A stretch of 64,000 bases of DNA from NCBI RefSeq assembly GCF_003581425.1, contig NZ_QXTG01000001.1, forward strand, positions 930,001 to 994,000. The letters are read 5' to 3'. Of this stretch, positions 41,548 through 50,081 are shown piece after piece. Each line of letters opens with the position of its first letter. The stretch's first letter is position 1. The notes under the pieces were generated by a model. It ran no database searches, had not been told where the DNA came from, and saw only the letters and a program-made list of their open reading frames with translations. This DNA is from Amnibacterium setariae. GTDB lineage: Bacteria; Actinomycetota; Actinomycetes; Actinomycetales; Microbacteriaceae. The position numbers and the translations under genes were made by a program.

Positions 41548-42801
41548 GTGCGGAACTGGTCGGGCACCTACGAGTACCGGGCGCAGTCGGTGGAGGCGCC
41601 GACGACCGTGGAGGAGGTGCAGGCGCTCGTCGCCCGCTCCCCGAGGATCCGCGCGCTCGGCACGCGGCACTCCTTCAACGACCTCGCGGACACGGACGGC
41701 GTGCTTGTCACGACGACGGAGATCGCGCCGGAGTTCGCGATCGACGAGGAGCGCCGCGTCGTCACGATCGGCGCCGGCACGCGCTACGCGGCGGTCGCCA
41801 CCTGGCTGACGGAGCAGGGCTGGGCCCTGCACAACATGGGGTCGCTGCCGCACATCTCCGTCGGCGGCGCGATCTCGACCGGCACGCACGGTTCCGGCGA
41901 CCTCAACGGCAACCTGTCGTCCGCGGTGCGCGGGCTCCAGCTCGTCGGCCCCGACGGCGACCTGCGCTGGGTCCGCCACGGCGACCCGGACTTCGCGGGG
42001 TCCGTCGTCGCGCTCGGCCTGCTCGGCGTGCTCGTGCGGCTCGAGCTCGCGATCGAGCCGACGTACCTCGTGCGGCAGGACGTCTACAAGGGCCTGCCGT
42101 GGGCGACGCTGCTCGCCGACGTCCCCGCCGTCACCTCGGCGGGCTACAGCGTCAGCGTGTTCACCGACTGGGTGACCGACCCCATCGGGCAGGTCTGGGT
42201 GAAGCGGAGGCTGGCCACCGCGGACGAGCCGGTGCCCGACGAGCTCGCGGGCGCGCAGCGGGACCCGGGGAACGCGTCGCAGATCCTCGAGTCCGAGGAC
42301 GACAACACGACGCAGCAGGGGGTCGCGGGCGCCTGGTCCGCCCACCTGCCGCACTTCCGCATCGAGTCCACGCCGAGCAACGGCGACGAGATCCAGACCG
42401 AGTACTTCGTCGCGCACGCCGACGCGGCGGCGGCGCTCGCGGCCGTCCGCGAGCTCGGCCCCGACATCGCGCCGCACCTGCTGATCACGGAGCTGCGCAC
42501 GATCGCGGCGGACGACCTGTGGATGAGCACGGCGTACGGCCGCGACTCGCTCGCGATCCACTTCACGTTCAAGAACGACACCGCGGCCGTGGAGGCCCTC
42601 TGCCCGCGGATCGAGGCGGCGCTGGAGCCGTTCGCGCCGCGCCCGCACTGGGGCAAGGTGAACACGGTCGCGCCGGAGGTGCTCGCCTCGCGCTACCCGC
42701 GGTTCGCGGACTTCGCCGACCTGGTGCGCCGCGTCGACCCCGACGGCAAGTTCGTCGGCCGCTCCACCGCCGGCCTGCTCGCCGCGGCGGTGTCCGCGTG
42801 A
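41548..42801 (+). CDS. Alditol oxidase (xylitol/sorbitol oxidase, FAD-dependent)
   Basis: FAD-linked oxidase of the vanillyl-alcohol oxidase family, 417 residues, nearly the length of Streptomyces coelicolor AldO (418), to which the N-terminus is very similar (NWSGTYEYRA, RALGTRHSFNDLADTDGVLV, LPHISVGGAISTGTHGSG, YSVSVFTDW). The His in THGSG is the covalent FAD attachment site in AldO. It oxidises terminal hydroxyls of xylitol or sorbitol to aldoses with H2O2 release, so it could return xylitol to xylose. GTG 41548 is chosen since AGGAGG lies five bases upstream; an in-frame GTG 24 bases earlier has no ribosome site. It overlaps the aldose epimerase gene (GTGA). Confidence 0.93.
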   Translation: MRNWSGTYEYRAQSVEAPTTVEEVQALVARSPRIRALGTRHSFNDLADTDGVLVTTTEIAPEFAIDEERRVVTIGAGTRYAAVATWLTEQGWALHNMGSLPHISVGGAISTGTHGSGDLNGNLSSAVRGLQLVGPDGDLRWVRHGDPDFAGSVVALGLLGVLVRLELAIEPTYLVRQDVYKGLPWATLLADVPAVTSAGYSVSVFTDWVTDPIGQVWVKRRLATADEPVPDELAGAQRDPGNASQILESEDDNTTQQGVAGAWSAHLPHFRIESTPSNGDEIQTEYFVAHADAAAALAAVRELGPDIAPHLLITELRTIAADDLWMSTAYGRDSLAIHFTFKNDTAAVEALCPRIEAALEPFAPRPHWGKVNTVAPEVLASRYPRFADFADLVRRVDPDGKFVGRSTAGLLAAAVSA

Positions 42802-43700
42802 GCGCCGCGCTGCCGATCAGCGGCACCCCGATCGCGCTCCGTCGCGGCGCCTACGCCGCGGAGGTCGTCTCCGTCGGGGCCGCCCTGCGCGCGCTGACCC
42901 ACGCCGGCCGCGACCTCGTCGTGCCGTTCGCGGAGGGGGAGGTGCGGCCGCTCTTCCGCGGCGTGACCCTGGTGCCGTGGCCGAACCGCGTCGTCGACGG
43001 CCGCTACGAGTTCGACGGCGTCGTGCAGCAGCTCGCGATCACCGAGCCCGACCGCGGCCACGCGCTCCACGGCCTCGCCGCCTGGAGCGACTACCGCGTC
43101 GTCACCCGCTCCTCCGACGCGGTCGTGCTCGAGACCGAGATCGTCGCGCAGGCCGGCTATCCGCACCGGCTGCGCGTGCGCGTCGAGCACCGCCTCGGCG
43201 ACGACGGCCTCACCACGACGATCACGACGACGAACACCGGCCCGACGCGCGCGCCCTACGGGTCGTCGGGGCACCCCTACCTCGTCGGCGGTCCCGGCCG
43301 CGTCGACGACTGGACGCTCGAGCTCGCGGCGGACCGGGTGCTCGAGGTCGACGAGCGGCTCGCCCCGCGCGGCCTCGCCGACGTGCCCGGCGGGACCTTC
43401 GACTTCGCCGAGGCCCGCCCCATCGGCGACCTCTTCATCGACCACGCCTTCACCGGCCTCCGCGCGCACCGGGCGACCGTGCGCGCCGCGGACGGTCACG
43501 GGGCGGAGCTGCGCTGGGACGCCACCGCGCCGTGGGTGCAGATCCACACGGCGGACCGGCCGGAGCCCGAGTACGACCGGGCGGGCCTGGCCGTCGAGCC
43601 GATGACCTGCCCGCCGGACGCCTTCAACTCGGGCACCGATCTCGTCGTGCTCGAGCCCGGTGCATCGCACGGGCTCGCCTGGACCATCGCCGCCGTCTGA
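42798..43700 (+). CDS. galM: Aldose 1-epimerase family protein
   Basis: Mutarotase-like protein of 300 residues that interconverts alpha and beta anomers of aldoses. Motifs: PWPNRVVDGRYEFDG, RGHALHGLA, the catalytic His of SSGHPYLVGG, and the catalytic Glu within LAVEPMTCPPDAFNSG. Translationally coupled to the alditol oxidase gene by a four-base overlap, which suggests the epimerase supplies or clears the aldose made by the oxidase. The exact sugar (xylose, glucose or galactose) cannot be told. Confidence 0.92.
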   Translation: MSAALPISGTPIALRRGAYAAEVVSVGAALRALTHAGRDLVVPFAEGEVRPLFRGVTLVPWPNRVVDGRYEFDGVVQQLAITEPDRGHALHGLAAWSDYRVVTRSSDAVVLETEIVAQAGYPHRLRVRVEHRLGDDGLTTTITTTNTGPTRAPYGSSGHPYLVGGPGRVDDWTLELAADRVLEVDERLAPRGLADVPGGTFDFAEARPIGDLFIDHAFTGLRAHRATVRAADGHGAELRWDATAPWVQIHTADRPEPEYDRAGLAVEPMTCPPDAFNSGTDLVVLEPGASHGLAWTIAAV

Positions 43701-43745
43701 CGCCGCCGTCCGGCGTCTCCGGAGGAGCGCGCCGGTCGGGGCGAC

Positions 43746-43765
43746 TATGTTGGAGGGCACCACAA
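43746..43765 (+). promoter_or_regulatory. Promoter with operator related to the xylA site, before the cytoplasmic xylanase
   Basis: TATGTT (43746-43751) fits a -10, inside ATGTTGGAGGGCACCACAA (43747-43765). Its reverse complement agrees with the xylA site at 15 of 19 positions. It ends 25 bases before the start codon. Confidence 0.55.
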
Positions 43766-43790
43766 ACCTCCCCCTCGGAAGGCGGCTGCG

Positions 43791-45065
43791 ATGACGCAGG
43801 ACGATCGGACCGTGCAGCACCGGCGAGCCCGGACCGAGGTGACGGTCGAGGACGCGGCCGGTCGCCCGCTGGCCGACGCGGAGGTGGTGGTCGAGCAGAC
43901 GGGCCACGCCTTCGGCTTCGGCAACATCGGCTTCGACTTCCTGCCGCTCGTCGGCGGCCCGGCGCCCGAGGGCGCCGACGAGGTGGAGGCGTTCGGCACC
44001 GCGGAGGGGATCGGCCTCGAGACGCTGGCCGACGCCTACGTCGGGATCTTCAACCAGACGACGCTGCCCTTCTACTGGGGCCGCTACGAGCCGCGGCGCG
44101 GGCACCCCGACGAGGCGCGCCTCCGGGCGACGGCCGAGTGGTTCGTGGCGCGCGGGGTGACCGTGAAGGGGCACCCGCTCCTCTGGCACACGGTCCAGCC
44201 GGCCTGGCACGCGGACCTGCCGCTCGACGAGGTCGAGGCGCTGCAGCGCGCGCGCAGCCGCGACCTCACCGCCGGGTTCCGCGGGCTGATCGACGTCTGG
44301 GACGCCATCAACGAGGCCGTGATCATGCCCGTGTTCGAGAACGGCGCGAACCGCATCACCGACCTCGCGAAGGAGCGCGGGCGGCTCGGGATGATCCGGA
44401 TGGCGTTCGACGAGGCGCGCGCCGGCAACCCGGACGCCGTGCTGCTCATCAACGACTTCGACCTCTCGCCCGCCTACGAGCGCCTGCTCGAGGAGGTGCT
44501 GGAGGCCGGCGTGCGGATCGACGCGATCGGCCTGCAGACGCACATGCACCAGGGCTTCCGCGGCGAGGAGGCGATCACGGCGATCCTCGACCGGTTCGCC
44601 CGCTTCGGCCTGCCGCTGCACATGACGGAGACGACCCTCGTCTCCGGGCACCTCATGCCGCCGGAGATCGAGGACCTGAACGACTACCGGATCCCCGAGT
44701 GGCCGTCGACGCCGGAGGGGGAGGAGCGGCAGGCGGACGAGATCGTCCGGCACTACCGCACGCTCGTCGGGCACCCCGCGGTGCAGGTCGTCAACTACTG
44801 GGGTCTCACCGACGCCGGCTCGTGGCTCGGCGCGCCCTCCGGGCTGCTCCGCGCCGACGGGTCGCGGAAGCCCGCCTACGAGGCGCTGCGGTCGCTGGTC
44901 CGCGAGGAGTGGTGGCACGCCCCCACGACCGTGCGCACGGACGGCGAGGGCCGGGTGGCGGTCGAGGGCTTCACCGGCGCGTACCGCGTCACCGCGGGCG
45001 ACACGGCCGCGGCCTTCCCGCTCCGGCACGACGAGCCGCGCTCGCAGGTGCGCCTGCCGGCCTGA
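43791..45065 (+). CDS. Endo-1,4-beta-xylanase, glycoside hydrolase family 10, without signal peptide
   Basis: A GH10 enzyme of 424 residues lacking any export signal, so it should cut imported xylo-oligosaccharides in the cytoplasm. An N-terminal beta extension (RTEVTVEDAAGRPLADAEVV) precedes the barrel. The acid/base is E175 in WDAINEAVIM and the nucleophile E280 in HMTETTLVSG; KGHPLLWHT and NDFDLSPAYE are also conserved. TETT rather than the common TELD after the nucleophile marks a distinct GH10 branch, which may act on short or substituted oligomers. A C-terminal beta tail (about 370-424) follows the barrel. Start ATG 43791 follows GGAAGG. Confidence 0.93.
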   Translation: MTQDDRTVQHRRARTEVTVEDAAGRPLADAEVVVEQTGHAFGFGNIGFDFLPLVGGPAPEGADEVEAFGTAEGIGLETLADAYVGIFNQTTLPFYWGRYEPRRGHPDEARLRATAEWFVARGVTVKGHPLLWHTVQPAWHADLPLDEVEALQRARSRDLTAGFRGLIDVWDAINEAVIMPVFENGANRITDLAKERGRLGMIRMAFDEARAGNPDAVLLINDFDLSPAYERLLEEVLEAGVRIDAIGLQTHMHQGFRGEEAITAILDRFARFGLPLHMTETTLVSGHLMPPEIEDLNDYRIPEWPSTPEGEERQADEIVRHYRTLVGHPAVQVVNYWGLTDAGSWLGAPSGLLRADGSRKPAYEALRSLVREEWWHAPTTVRTDGEGRVAVEGFTGAYRVTAGDTAAAFPLRHDEPRSQVRLPA

Positions 45066-45102
45066 TCCGGGCGCGGGCGCGCGCCTCGCTACGCTCGGGC
45101 CC

Positions 45103-46140
45103 ATGTCGATGAAGGACCCGGACGGCGAGGCCGCGTCGGCGACGCTGTCGGAGATCGGCGCGCTCGCCGACGTGTCCATCTCGACCGTCTCGAAGGTGCT
45201 GAACGGCAGGCCGGGCGTCTCCGACGAGACCCGCGCGCGGATCGAGGCGCTGCTCCAGGAGCAGGGGTACAGCCGGCGGCAGGCGGCGCAGCGGCCGACC
45301 TCCCTGGTCGAGGTGCTCGTCTGGGAGATCGACAGCACGTGGGCGGTCGAGCTCATCGCCGGCGTCGAGCGCATCGCCCGCGAGCACGGGCTCGGGATGG
45401 TCGTCTCGAACACGCAGGACCGCAAGGTGTCCGACGCGCGCTGGCTGGAAGGCGTGATCGCGCGCCGGCCGGTCGGGGTGCTGCTCGTCGGCGCCGAGCT
45501 GCCGGAGTCGCAGCAGCGGCAGCTGCAGTCGCGGCAGATCCCCGTCGTCGCCATCGACCAGGGCGGCCGGACCGGCCTCGCGGAGCACTCCGTCGGGTCC
45601 GCGGACTGGAGCGGCGCCTTCGCCGCGACGCGCCACCTGCTCGACCTCGGGCACCGGCGCATCGCGATCATCACGGGCCCGGACGACATGATCGCCTCGG
45701 TCGCGCGGGTGTCCGGCTTCCGCGCGGCGCTCGACGCCGCCGGCGTGCCGCTGCCGGAGGAGTACGTGCGGCACGGCGAGTTCCACCGGCAGGACGGCCT
45801 CGAGCAGGGCCGGGCCCTGCTCGAGCTCGCGGCGCCGCCCACCGCGGTGTTCGCGTCGAACGACCTGCAGGCCCTCGGGGTCTACGAGGCCGCGCGGGCG
45901 CTCGACGTGCGCATCCCCGAGCAGCTCTCGGTCGTCGGCTACGACGACCTCAAGGCCGCGGCGTGGGTGGTGCCCGCGCTGACGACGATCCGCGTCCCCC
46001 TCGCCGAGATGGCGGAGCAGGCGACCCGGCTGCTGGTGCGGCTGCGGGACGAGCCCGGCTTCGCCGTCTCGCACATCGACCTCGCGACGTCCCTGGTCGT
46101 CCGGCAGTCCACCGCGCCCGCGCCGGACGCCGCGGGCTGA
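45103..46140 (+). CDS. LacI-family transcriptional regulator
   Basis: Repressor of 345 residues with HTH LSEIGALADVSISTVSKVLN and the usual effector domain (VLVWEIDSTWAVELIAGVER, HLLDLGHRRIAIITG, TAVFASNDLQALGVY, LSVVGYDDLKAAAWV). Two in-frame ATG codons, 45103 and 45109, could serve; the TACGCT hexamer at 45090-45095 ends seven bases before the first, with no Shine-Dalgarno, which favours a leaderless transcript starting at 45103. It follows the xylanase gene by 37 bases. It is closely similar to the LacI at 34854. Confidence 0.93.
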   Translation: MSMKDPDGEAASATLSEIGALADVSISTVSKVLNGRPGVSDETRARIEALLQEQGYSRRQAAQRPTSLVEVLVWEIDSTWAVELIAGVERIAREHGLGMVVSNTQDRKVSDARWLEGVIARRPVGVLLVGAELPESQQRQLQSRQIPVVAIDQGGRTGLAEHSVGSADWSGAFAATRHLLDLGHRRIAIITGPDDMIASVARVSGFRAALDAAGVPLPEEYVRHGEFHRQDGLEQGRALLELAAPPTAVFASNDLQALGVYEAARALDVRIPEQLSVVGYDDLKAAAWVVPALTTIRVPLAEMAEQATRLLVRLRDEPGFAVSHIDLATSLVVRQSTAPAPDAAG

Positions 46141-46162
46141 GCCCCGCCCACGGGCCCCGCGC

Positions 46163-46615
46163 TCAGGCGCGGTCGGTGCCCGCGCCGTGCGGCAGGCGCA
46201 GCCCGAGGACCGCGAGGTCGTGGTCCCCGCCGGTCTCGAGCCCGGAGATCGCGAGCACGCCCACCTGGGCGCCGCGGACGCGGATCGGCACCGCGCCCTC
46301 GCCGACGGCGAACCGCGCGCGCGGCAGCGCGAACACCTCGTAGAACTCGGGCCGGTCGTCGACGCCGTAGTGCTCCGCGACCGCGGCCGAGGAGCGGTCG
46401 AAGCGCCGCACCACCGCGGCCTTCCGCTCCGCCCAGACGTCGTTGTCGGCGGTGGCGCCCGGCAGCGCCGCGTGGAAGACGCGCTGCTCGCCGAGCGTGA
46501 TGTCGATGACGACGGGCAGGCGCTCCGCCCGGCAGTGCTCGACGAGCGCGCTCCCGACGCGCCACGCGTCGTCGTGGTCGAACCGGTCGAAGTCGGGCAG
46601 GTCCTCGTCGCTCAT
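46163..46615 (-). CDS. UPF0303/GlcG-HbpS-like heme-degrading domain protein
   Basis: A small protein of 150 residues of the UPF0303 group: LPVVIDITLGEQRVFHAALPGATADNDVW, then ERKAAVVRRFDRSSAAVAEHYG, then VGEGAVPIRVRGAQVGVLAISGL. It is related to the GlcG/HbpS fold, which binds heme or small ligands; the function of this group is unknown. It follows the aldo/keto reductase gene on the same strand after 67 bases and may be co-transcribed. The convergent LacI gene ends 22 bases away. Confidence 0.85.
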   Translation of the reverse strand: MSDEDLPDFDRFDHDDAWRVGSALVEHCRAERLPVVIDITLGEQRVFHAALPGATADNDVWAERKAAVVRRFDRSSAAVAEHYGVDDRPEFYEVFALPRARFAVGEGAVPIRVRGAQVGVLAISGLETGGDHDLAVLGLRLPHGAGTDRA

Positions 46616-46682
46616 GCGGTGCTCCTCGGGTGTTCGGTCGCGGGTCGGTCGGGGTCGATCAGGGGACGGTCGGCGGGGTCGG

Positions 46683-47678
46683 TCAGGCCGCCGGGGCGTC
46701 GAGCCACACGGCGGGGTCCGGCAGCAGGGCGGCGGCGCGGTCCCAGAACGCCTGCGGGATCGGCGCGGTCAGCGCCGCGAGCAGGCGCGGCACGCGGTCC
46801 GGCTTCGAGAAGCCGACGACCGTCGCGTCGATGCGGGGGTCGCGCACCGAGTGCTGCACGGCGGCGTCGGCGAGCGCGACCCCGAGCTCGTCGGCGAGGT
46901 CGTGCAGCGCGGCGGCGGCCGCGAGCACCTCCGGGCGGGCGGGGCGGAAGCCGTAGAGCGGCTTCGCGCCGCGGGACGCGAGCAGGCCGCCGCCCAGCAC
47001 GGCGGCGTTGATCACGCCCAGCCCGTCGGCGCGGGCCCGGTCGATCAGCGGGTCGGCGGACCGGTCGAGCAGCGTCGCGCGCGAGTGGGTGAGGACGACC
47101 TCGAACGCGCCCGTGTCGAGCAGCCGCTCCATCGTGGGCACGTGGCCGGCGGCGAGGCCGATGTGCCCGACGACGCCCTCGTCGCGCAGCGCGAGGAGGG
47201 CCTCGATCGCGCCTCCTGGCCGGTCGAACCCCGCGTCGGGGTGGAACTCGGGGTCGTGGAGGTGGACGAGCGGCAGGTGCGCCAGGCCGAGCCGGGCGCG
47301 GCTCTCCTCGACCGAGGCGCGGACCCGGGCGCCGGAGAAGTCGCCGTCCCTCGCGTCGACCTTCGTCGCGACGAGCAGGCCGCTGCCCGGGAGGTCGCGC
47401 AGCGCGGCGCCGATGCGCTCCTCGCTCCGACCGCCCGAGTAGCCGTTCGCCGTGTCGATCATCCGGATCGGGCTCGCGGCGAGGTCGCGCACCAGCGCGA
47501 CCGCCCGGTCCTCGGGGGTGTCGTACCCGAAGAGCTCGGGCATCCCGCCGAGCGGGCCGCCGCCCGCGGCGACGGCGGAGACGGTGAGCCCCGTCGCGCC
47601 GAGGGGTCGGAGCCACGCGGCGGAGTCCGGGCCGATCGGCGGGGTCGGCGGCACGGGCGCAGCCGGCGCGGTCGTCAT
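46683..47678 (-). CDS. Aldo/keto reductase family sugar dehydrogenase
   Basis: NAD(P)-dependent TIM-barrel oxidoreductase of 331 residues. The catalytic tetrad is seen as DTANGY (Asp, Tyr), VATKVDA (Lys) and LVHLHDPEF (His); IGLAAGHVPTMERLL and TVVGFSKPDRVPRLL are later barrel motifs. It is a paralogue of 57119-58087. Relatives include L-fucose and D-threo-aldose 1-dehydrogenases, so oxidation of an aldose to a lactone is likely, but the sugar is unknown. ATG 47678 is preferred because an Ala/Pro-rich lead of about 25 residues then joins the conserved LGATGLTVSAVA. It is divergent from the DUF1080 gene. Confidence 0.88.
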   Translation of the reverse strand: MTTAPAAPVPPTPPIGPDSAAWLRPLGATGLTVSAVAAGGGPLGGMPELFGYDTPEDRAVALVRDLAASPIRMIDTANGYSGGRSEERIGAALRDLPGSGLLVATKVDARDGDFSGARVRASVEESRARLGLAHLPLVHLHDPEFHPDAGFDRPGGAIEALLALRDEGVVGHIGLAAGHVPTMERLLDTGAFEVVLTHSRATLLDRSADPLIDRARADGLGVINAAVLGGGLLASRGAKPLYGFRPARPEVLAAAAALHDLADELGVALADAAVQHSVRDPRIDATVVGFSKPDRVPRLLAALTAPIPQAFWDRAAALLPDPAVWLDAPAA

Positions 47679-47774
47679 CGGGCCTCGTCTCCAGGGCCGG
47701 CGGCGTCGTCGGCGGTGCCCCGGCTCGGTCATCGACCCTAGGGCGGGAGCGTCGGACTTAGCAACAGCGCGTGA

Positions 47775-47786
47775 AGAAAGGTTTCG
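47775..47786. promoter_or_regulatory. Candidate operator between divergent AKR and DUF1080 genes
   Basis: AGAAAGGTTTCG differs at one base from the reverse complement of the palindrome at 51340-51351 (CGAAACCTTTCG). It lies in the 177-base divergent gap, 97 bases from the AKR start and 70 from the DUF1080 start. Confidence 0.5.
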
Positions 47787-47855
47787 CGATCCACGCCGCT
47801 CGTGTAGGACGGGAGCGACGGGCCGGGCGGCCCTGCGGAGGGAGGGCCGGGTCCC

Positions 47856-48719
47856 GTGATGGACGACGACGCGCACGACGAGACCGGGTTCCGGGCGATC
47901 TTCGACGGGCGCACGCTCGACGGCTGGCACGCCGCCCCGCGCGTGTACGGCACGGTCCGGCCGGGCGGCCCGATGCTCGCCGACGTGAGCGACGAGCCCC
48001 TGCCCGACCCCGCGGAGGCGGTGCGGCACGCGGCCGTCTGGCGGGTGGAGGACGGCGCGATCGTGGGGGAGCAGGATGCGCCGGGGAGCGGGTTCGGGGG
48101 CTACCTCGTGAGCAACGAGGCGTTCGGGGACATCGAGCTCCGGCTGCAGATGCGGCCGGACTGGCCCGCCGACACCGGCGTCATGCTGCGCCGGCTCCGC
48201 GACTCGTGGGAGGGGCTGCAGGTCCTCGTCGACCACCGCCGGTCCGGCTCGATCGGCGGCTTCTACGGCAACGGGCTCGCGGGCTTCCACGCGGTGCCGT
48301 TCTCGATCGACGCCGGTCTCGACGCCGCCGGCCGGCCCGACCGGCTGGTGCTCCAGGACCCGGCGACGAGCGTCGAGCCGCTGACGCCCGAGAAGCGCGC
48401 GCTGCTGACGCGGGCGGGGGACCCGGACGCCTTCCTCGCCGCCTGGCGCTTCGGCGACTGGAACGACCTGCGGGTGCGCTGCGTCGGCGCCCTGCCCGTG
48501 CTGACCACCTGGGTGAACGACGTGCTGGTCGCGGAGCTGGACGTGGCCGCGATCACCTGGCCCGGCTTCGACCCCGCGGCGGTGCTCGCCGCCCTGGGGC
48601 CGCGCGGCCACATCGCCTTCGAGGTGCACGACAACGACCCGCTGCTCGGCGAGGAGCGCTGGGGCGTCGGCGCGGCCTGCCGCTGGCGCGACGTCCGGGT
48701 GCGGGACCTCGCGGGCTGA
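47856..48719 (+). CDS. DUF1080 family protein (3-keto-disaccharide hydrolase-like)
   Basis: A beta-jelly-roll protein of 287 residues. FRAIFDGRTLDGWH at the N-terminus is the hallmark of DUF1080 (PF06439), and SNEAFGDIELRLQMRPDWPADTGVMLR and GSIGGFYGNGLAG match its core. Members have recently been linked to cleavage of 3-keto-glycosides; most known ones are exported, but no signal peptide is seen here. Start is GTG 47856 or ATG 47859, which cannot be distinguished. It stands between an AKR and a Gfo/Idh gene. Together with the GMC-ThuA operon it supports a 3-keto-glycoside pathway. A perfect 15-bp hairpin overlaps its stop codon. Confidence 0.87.
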   Translation: MMDDDAHDETGFRAIFDGRTLDGWHAAPRVYGTVRPGGPMLADVSDEPLPDPAEAVRHAAVWRVEDGAIVGEQDAPGSGFGGYLVSNEAFGDIELRLQMRPDWPADTGVMLRRLRDSWEGLQVLVDHRRSGSIGGFYGNGLAGFHAVPFSIDAGLDAAGRPDRLVLQDPATSVEPLTPEKRALLTRAGDPDAFLAAWRFGDWNDLRVRCVGALPVLTTWVNDVLVAELDVAAITWPGFDPAAVLAALGPRGHIAFEVHDNDPLLGEERWGVGAACRWRDVRVRDLAG

Positions 48720-48732
48720 GGTCCCGCACCCG
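48696..48732. terminator. Hairpin overlapping the DUF1080 stop codon
   Basis: CGGGTGCGGGACCTC (48696-48710) pairs perfectly with GAGGTCCCGCACCCG (48718-48732). The TGA (48717-48719) lies at the loop/stem edge. It is also just beyond the stop of the convergent Gfo/Idh gene and may serve both. Confidence 0.7.
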
Positions 48733-48753
48733 GCGCCGGGCGGCCCCGGCTCG

Positions 48754-49926
48754 TCAGGCCCGGGCCCAGGGCTTCTCGCCGGTGGGCACGGGCTGCCCCG
48801 ACCGCGCGGACTCCTCGATCGCGAGGCCGACGTGGTGGTCGTGCATCCCGTCGGCCAGCGGATAGGGCGCCGGGCCCTCCTCCCGCGCCCACGCGCCGGT
48901 GCGGGCGAGCAGCTCCGCGGTCCCGATCTCGTCGTCGGAGAGGCCGGCGCCCTGGAACCGGTTCCGGAAGACGAGGCGGCCCTCGAAGGGCAGGTGCGTC
49001 AGGTCGACGCCCTGGTAGTCCATGCCGATGCCCGTCACGGCCCGCTCGATCCGGGAGGCGACCGGCGTCACCGGGTCGAGCATCCGCACGACGGCCTCGT
49101 CGTGGATCTCCCCGGTCGACCCGCGCACGGTGAGGTGGTCGGGGCGCACGGGGTTCCACCACTGGTTGTCGGTGAAGTCGTAGAGGCCGGACCGCCCGGC
49201 GCCGAAGTCGATCGTCGAGAGGATCGTCCGCGCCGGCTTCTCCGCGGCGTCGTGCGTCCAGCCCTCCGGCGTGATCGGGTCGACGAGCGGTGCGGTGAAG
49301 GTCCGCGAGACCGCGGTCGTCGGCTCGCGCCCGACGTCGAGGAACGCGCGCATCATCGCGACCACGTGGTACAGGTGCGTGGAGCTGACGTGCACGGAGC
49401 CCGGGGTGCCGATCAGGCCCTCCCGCGTGAGCGCGAGCCGCGCGGCGTGGAGCGGCATGAAGGCGTACTGCTCGGCGACCTGGACGAGCCCGGCGGCGCC
49501 GACGTCGGCCCACAGCGCCCGCATGCCGTCGAGGTCCGGCGCGGGCGGCGTCTCCGCGAGCACGGGCACGCCCGCGGCCACGAGGTCGCGCGTCAGCACG
49601 GGCGTCACTGGCCATGGCACGCTCAGGACCACGAAGTCGGGGCGGTCGGCGGCGAGCAGCTCGTCGACGCTGCGGTGCGTCGGGACGCCGTACTCGCGCT
49701 CGACCCGCTCGCCCGACTCGGCGCGCCGGGTCACGACGCCGGTCGCCTCGAACACCTCGGGGAGGAGGCGGGCGAGGCGCAGGTAGGCCGTGGAGCGCCA
49801 GCCGGAGCCGACGAGCGCGTACCGGCTGCGCGCCGGCCGCTCGATCCCCTTCGTGCGGACCGCGGCGGTCATCGGCAGGGGGCGGAGGGGGTCCGCCGAG
49901 CGGGATCCCTCGTCGTCGTGCGTCAT
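48754..49926 (-). CDS. Gfo/Idh/MocA-family oxidoreductase
   Basis: NAD(P)-dependent dehydrogenase of 390 residues. The Rossmann region YALVGSGWRSTAYLRLARLL is the divergent form seen in a subgroup of the family; AETPPAPDLDGMRAL replaces the usual EKP motif, so the catalytic Lys is absent at its standard place (TPP instead of KP), which suggests altered chemistry or a non-catalytic role. The first 40 residues before it are hydrophilic. ATG 49926 is chosen because GGAAGG precedes it; the frame is open 47 codons further upstream. It is divergent from the ROK gene at 50082 and convergent with DUF1080. Confidence 0.85.
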   Translation of the reverse strand: MTHDDEGSRSADPLRPLPMTAAVRTKGIERPARSRYALVGSGWRSTAYLRLARLLPEVFEATGVVTRRAESGERVEREYGVPTHRSVDELLAADRPDFVVLSVPWPVTPVLTRDLVAAGVPVLAETPPAPDLDGMRALWADVGAAGLVQVAEQYAFMPLHAARLALTREGLIGTPGSVHVSSTHLYHVVAMMRAFLDVGREPTTAVSRTFTAPLVDPITPEGWTHDAAEKPARTILSTIDFGAGRSGLYDFTDNQWWNPVRPDHLTVRGSTGEIHDEAVVRMLDPVTPVASRIERAVTGIGMDYQGVDLTHLPFEGRLVFRNRFQGAGLSDDEIGTAELLARTGAWAREEGPAPYPLADGMHDHHVGLAIEESARSGQPVPTGEKPWARA

Positions 49927-50081
49927 GCGTGGTTCCTTCCCGCCGGCCTCCTCGGCCGGCCGTGTCGGTGTCGGGGGCTGCGGGCGGGCCCGGTCGCGGC
50001 GGTGGCCGCGGCCCGGCGCCGGTGTAGATTCCGTCGACCTCCCCGGCGTGTCGGACCGGGCGACCACGGCTGGAGCGAGGC

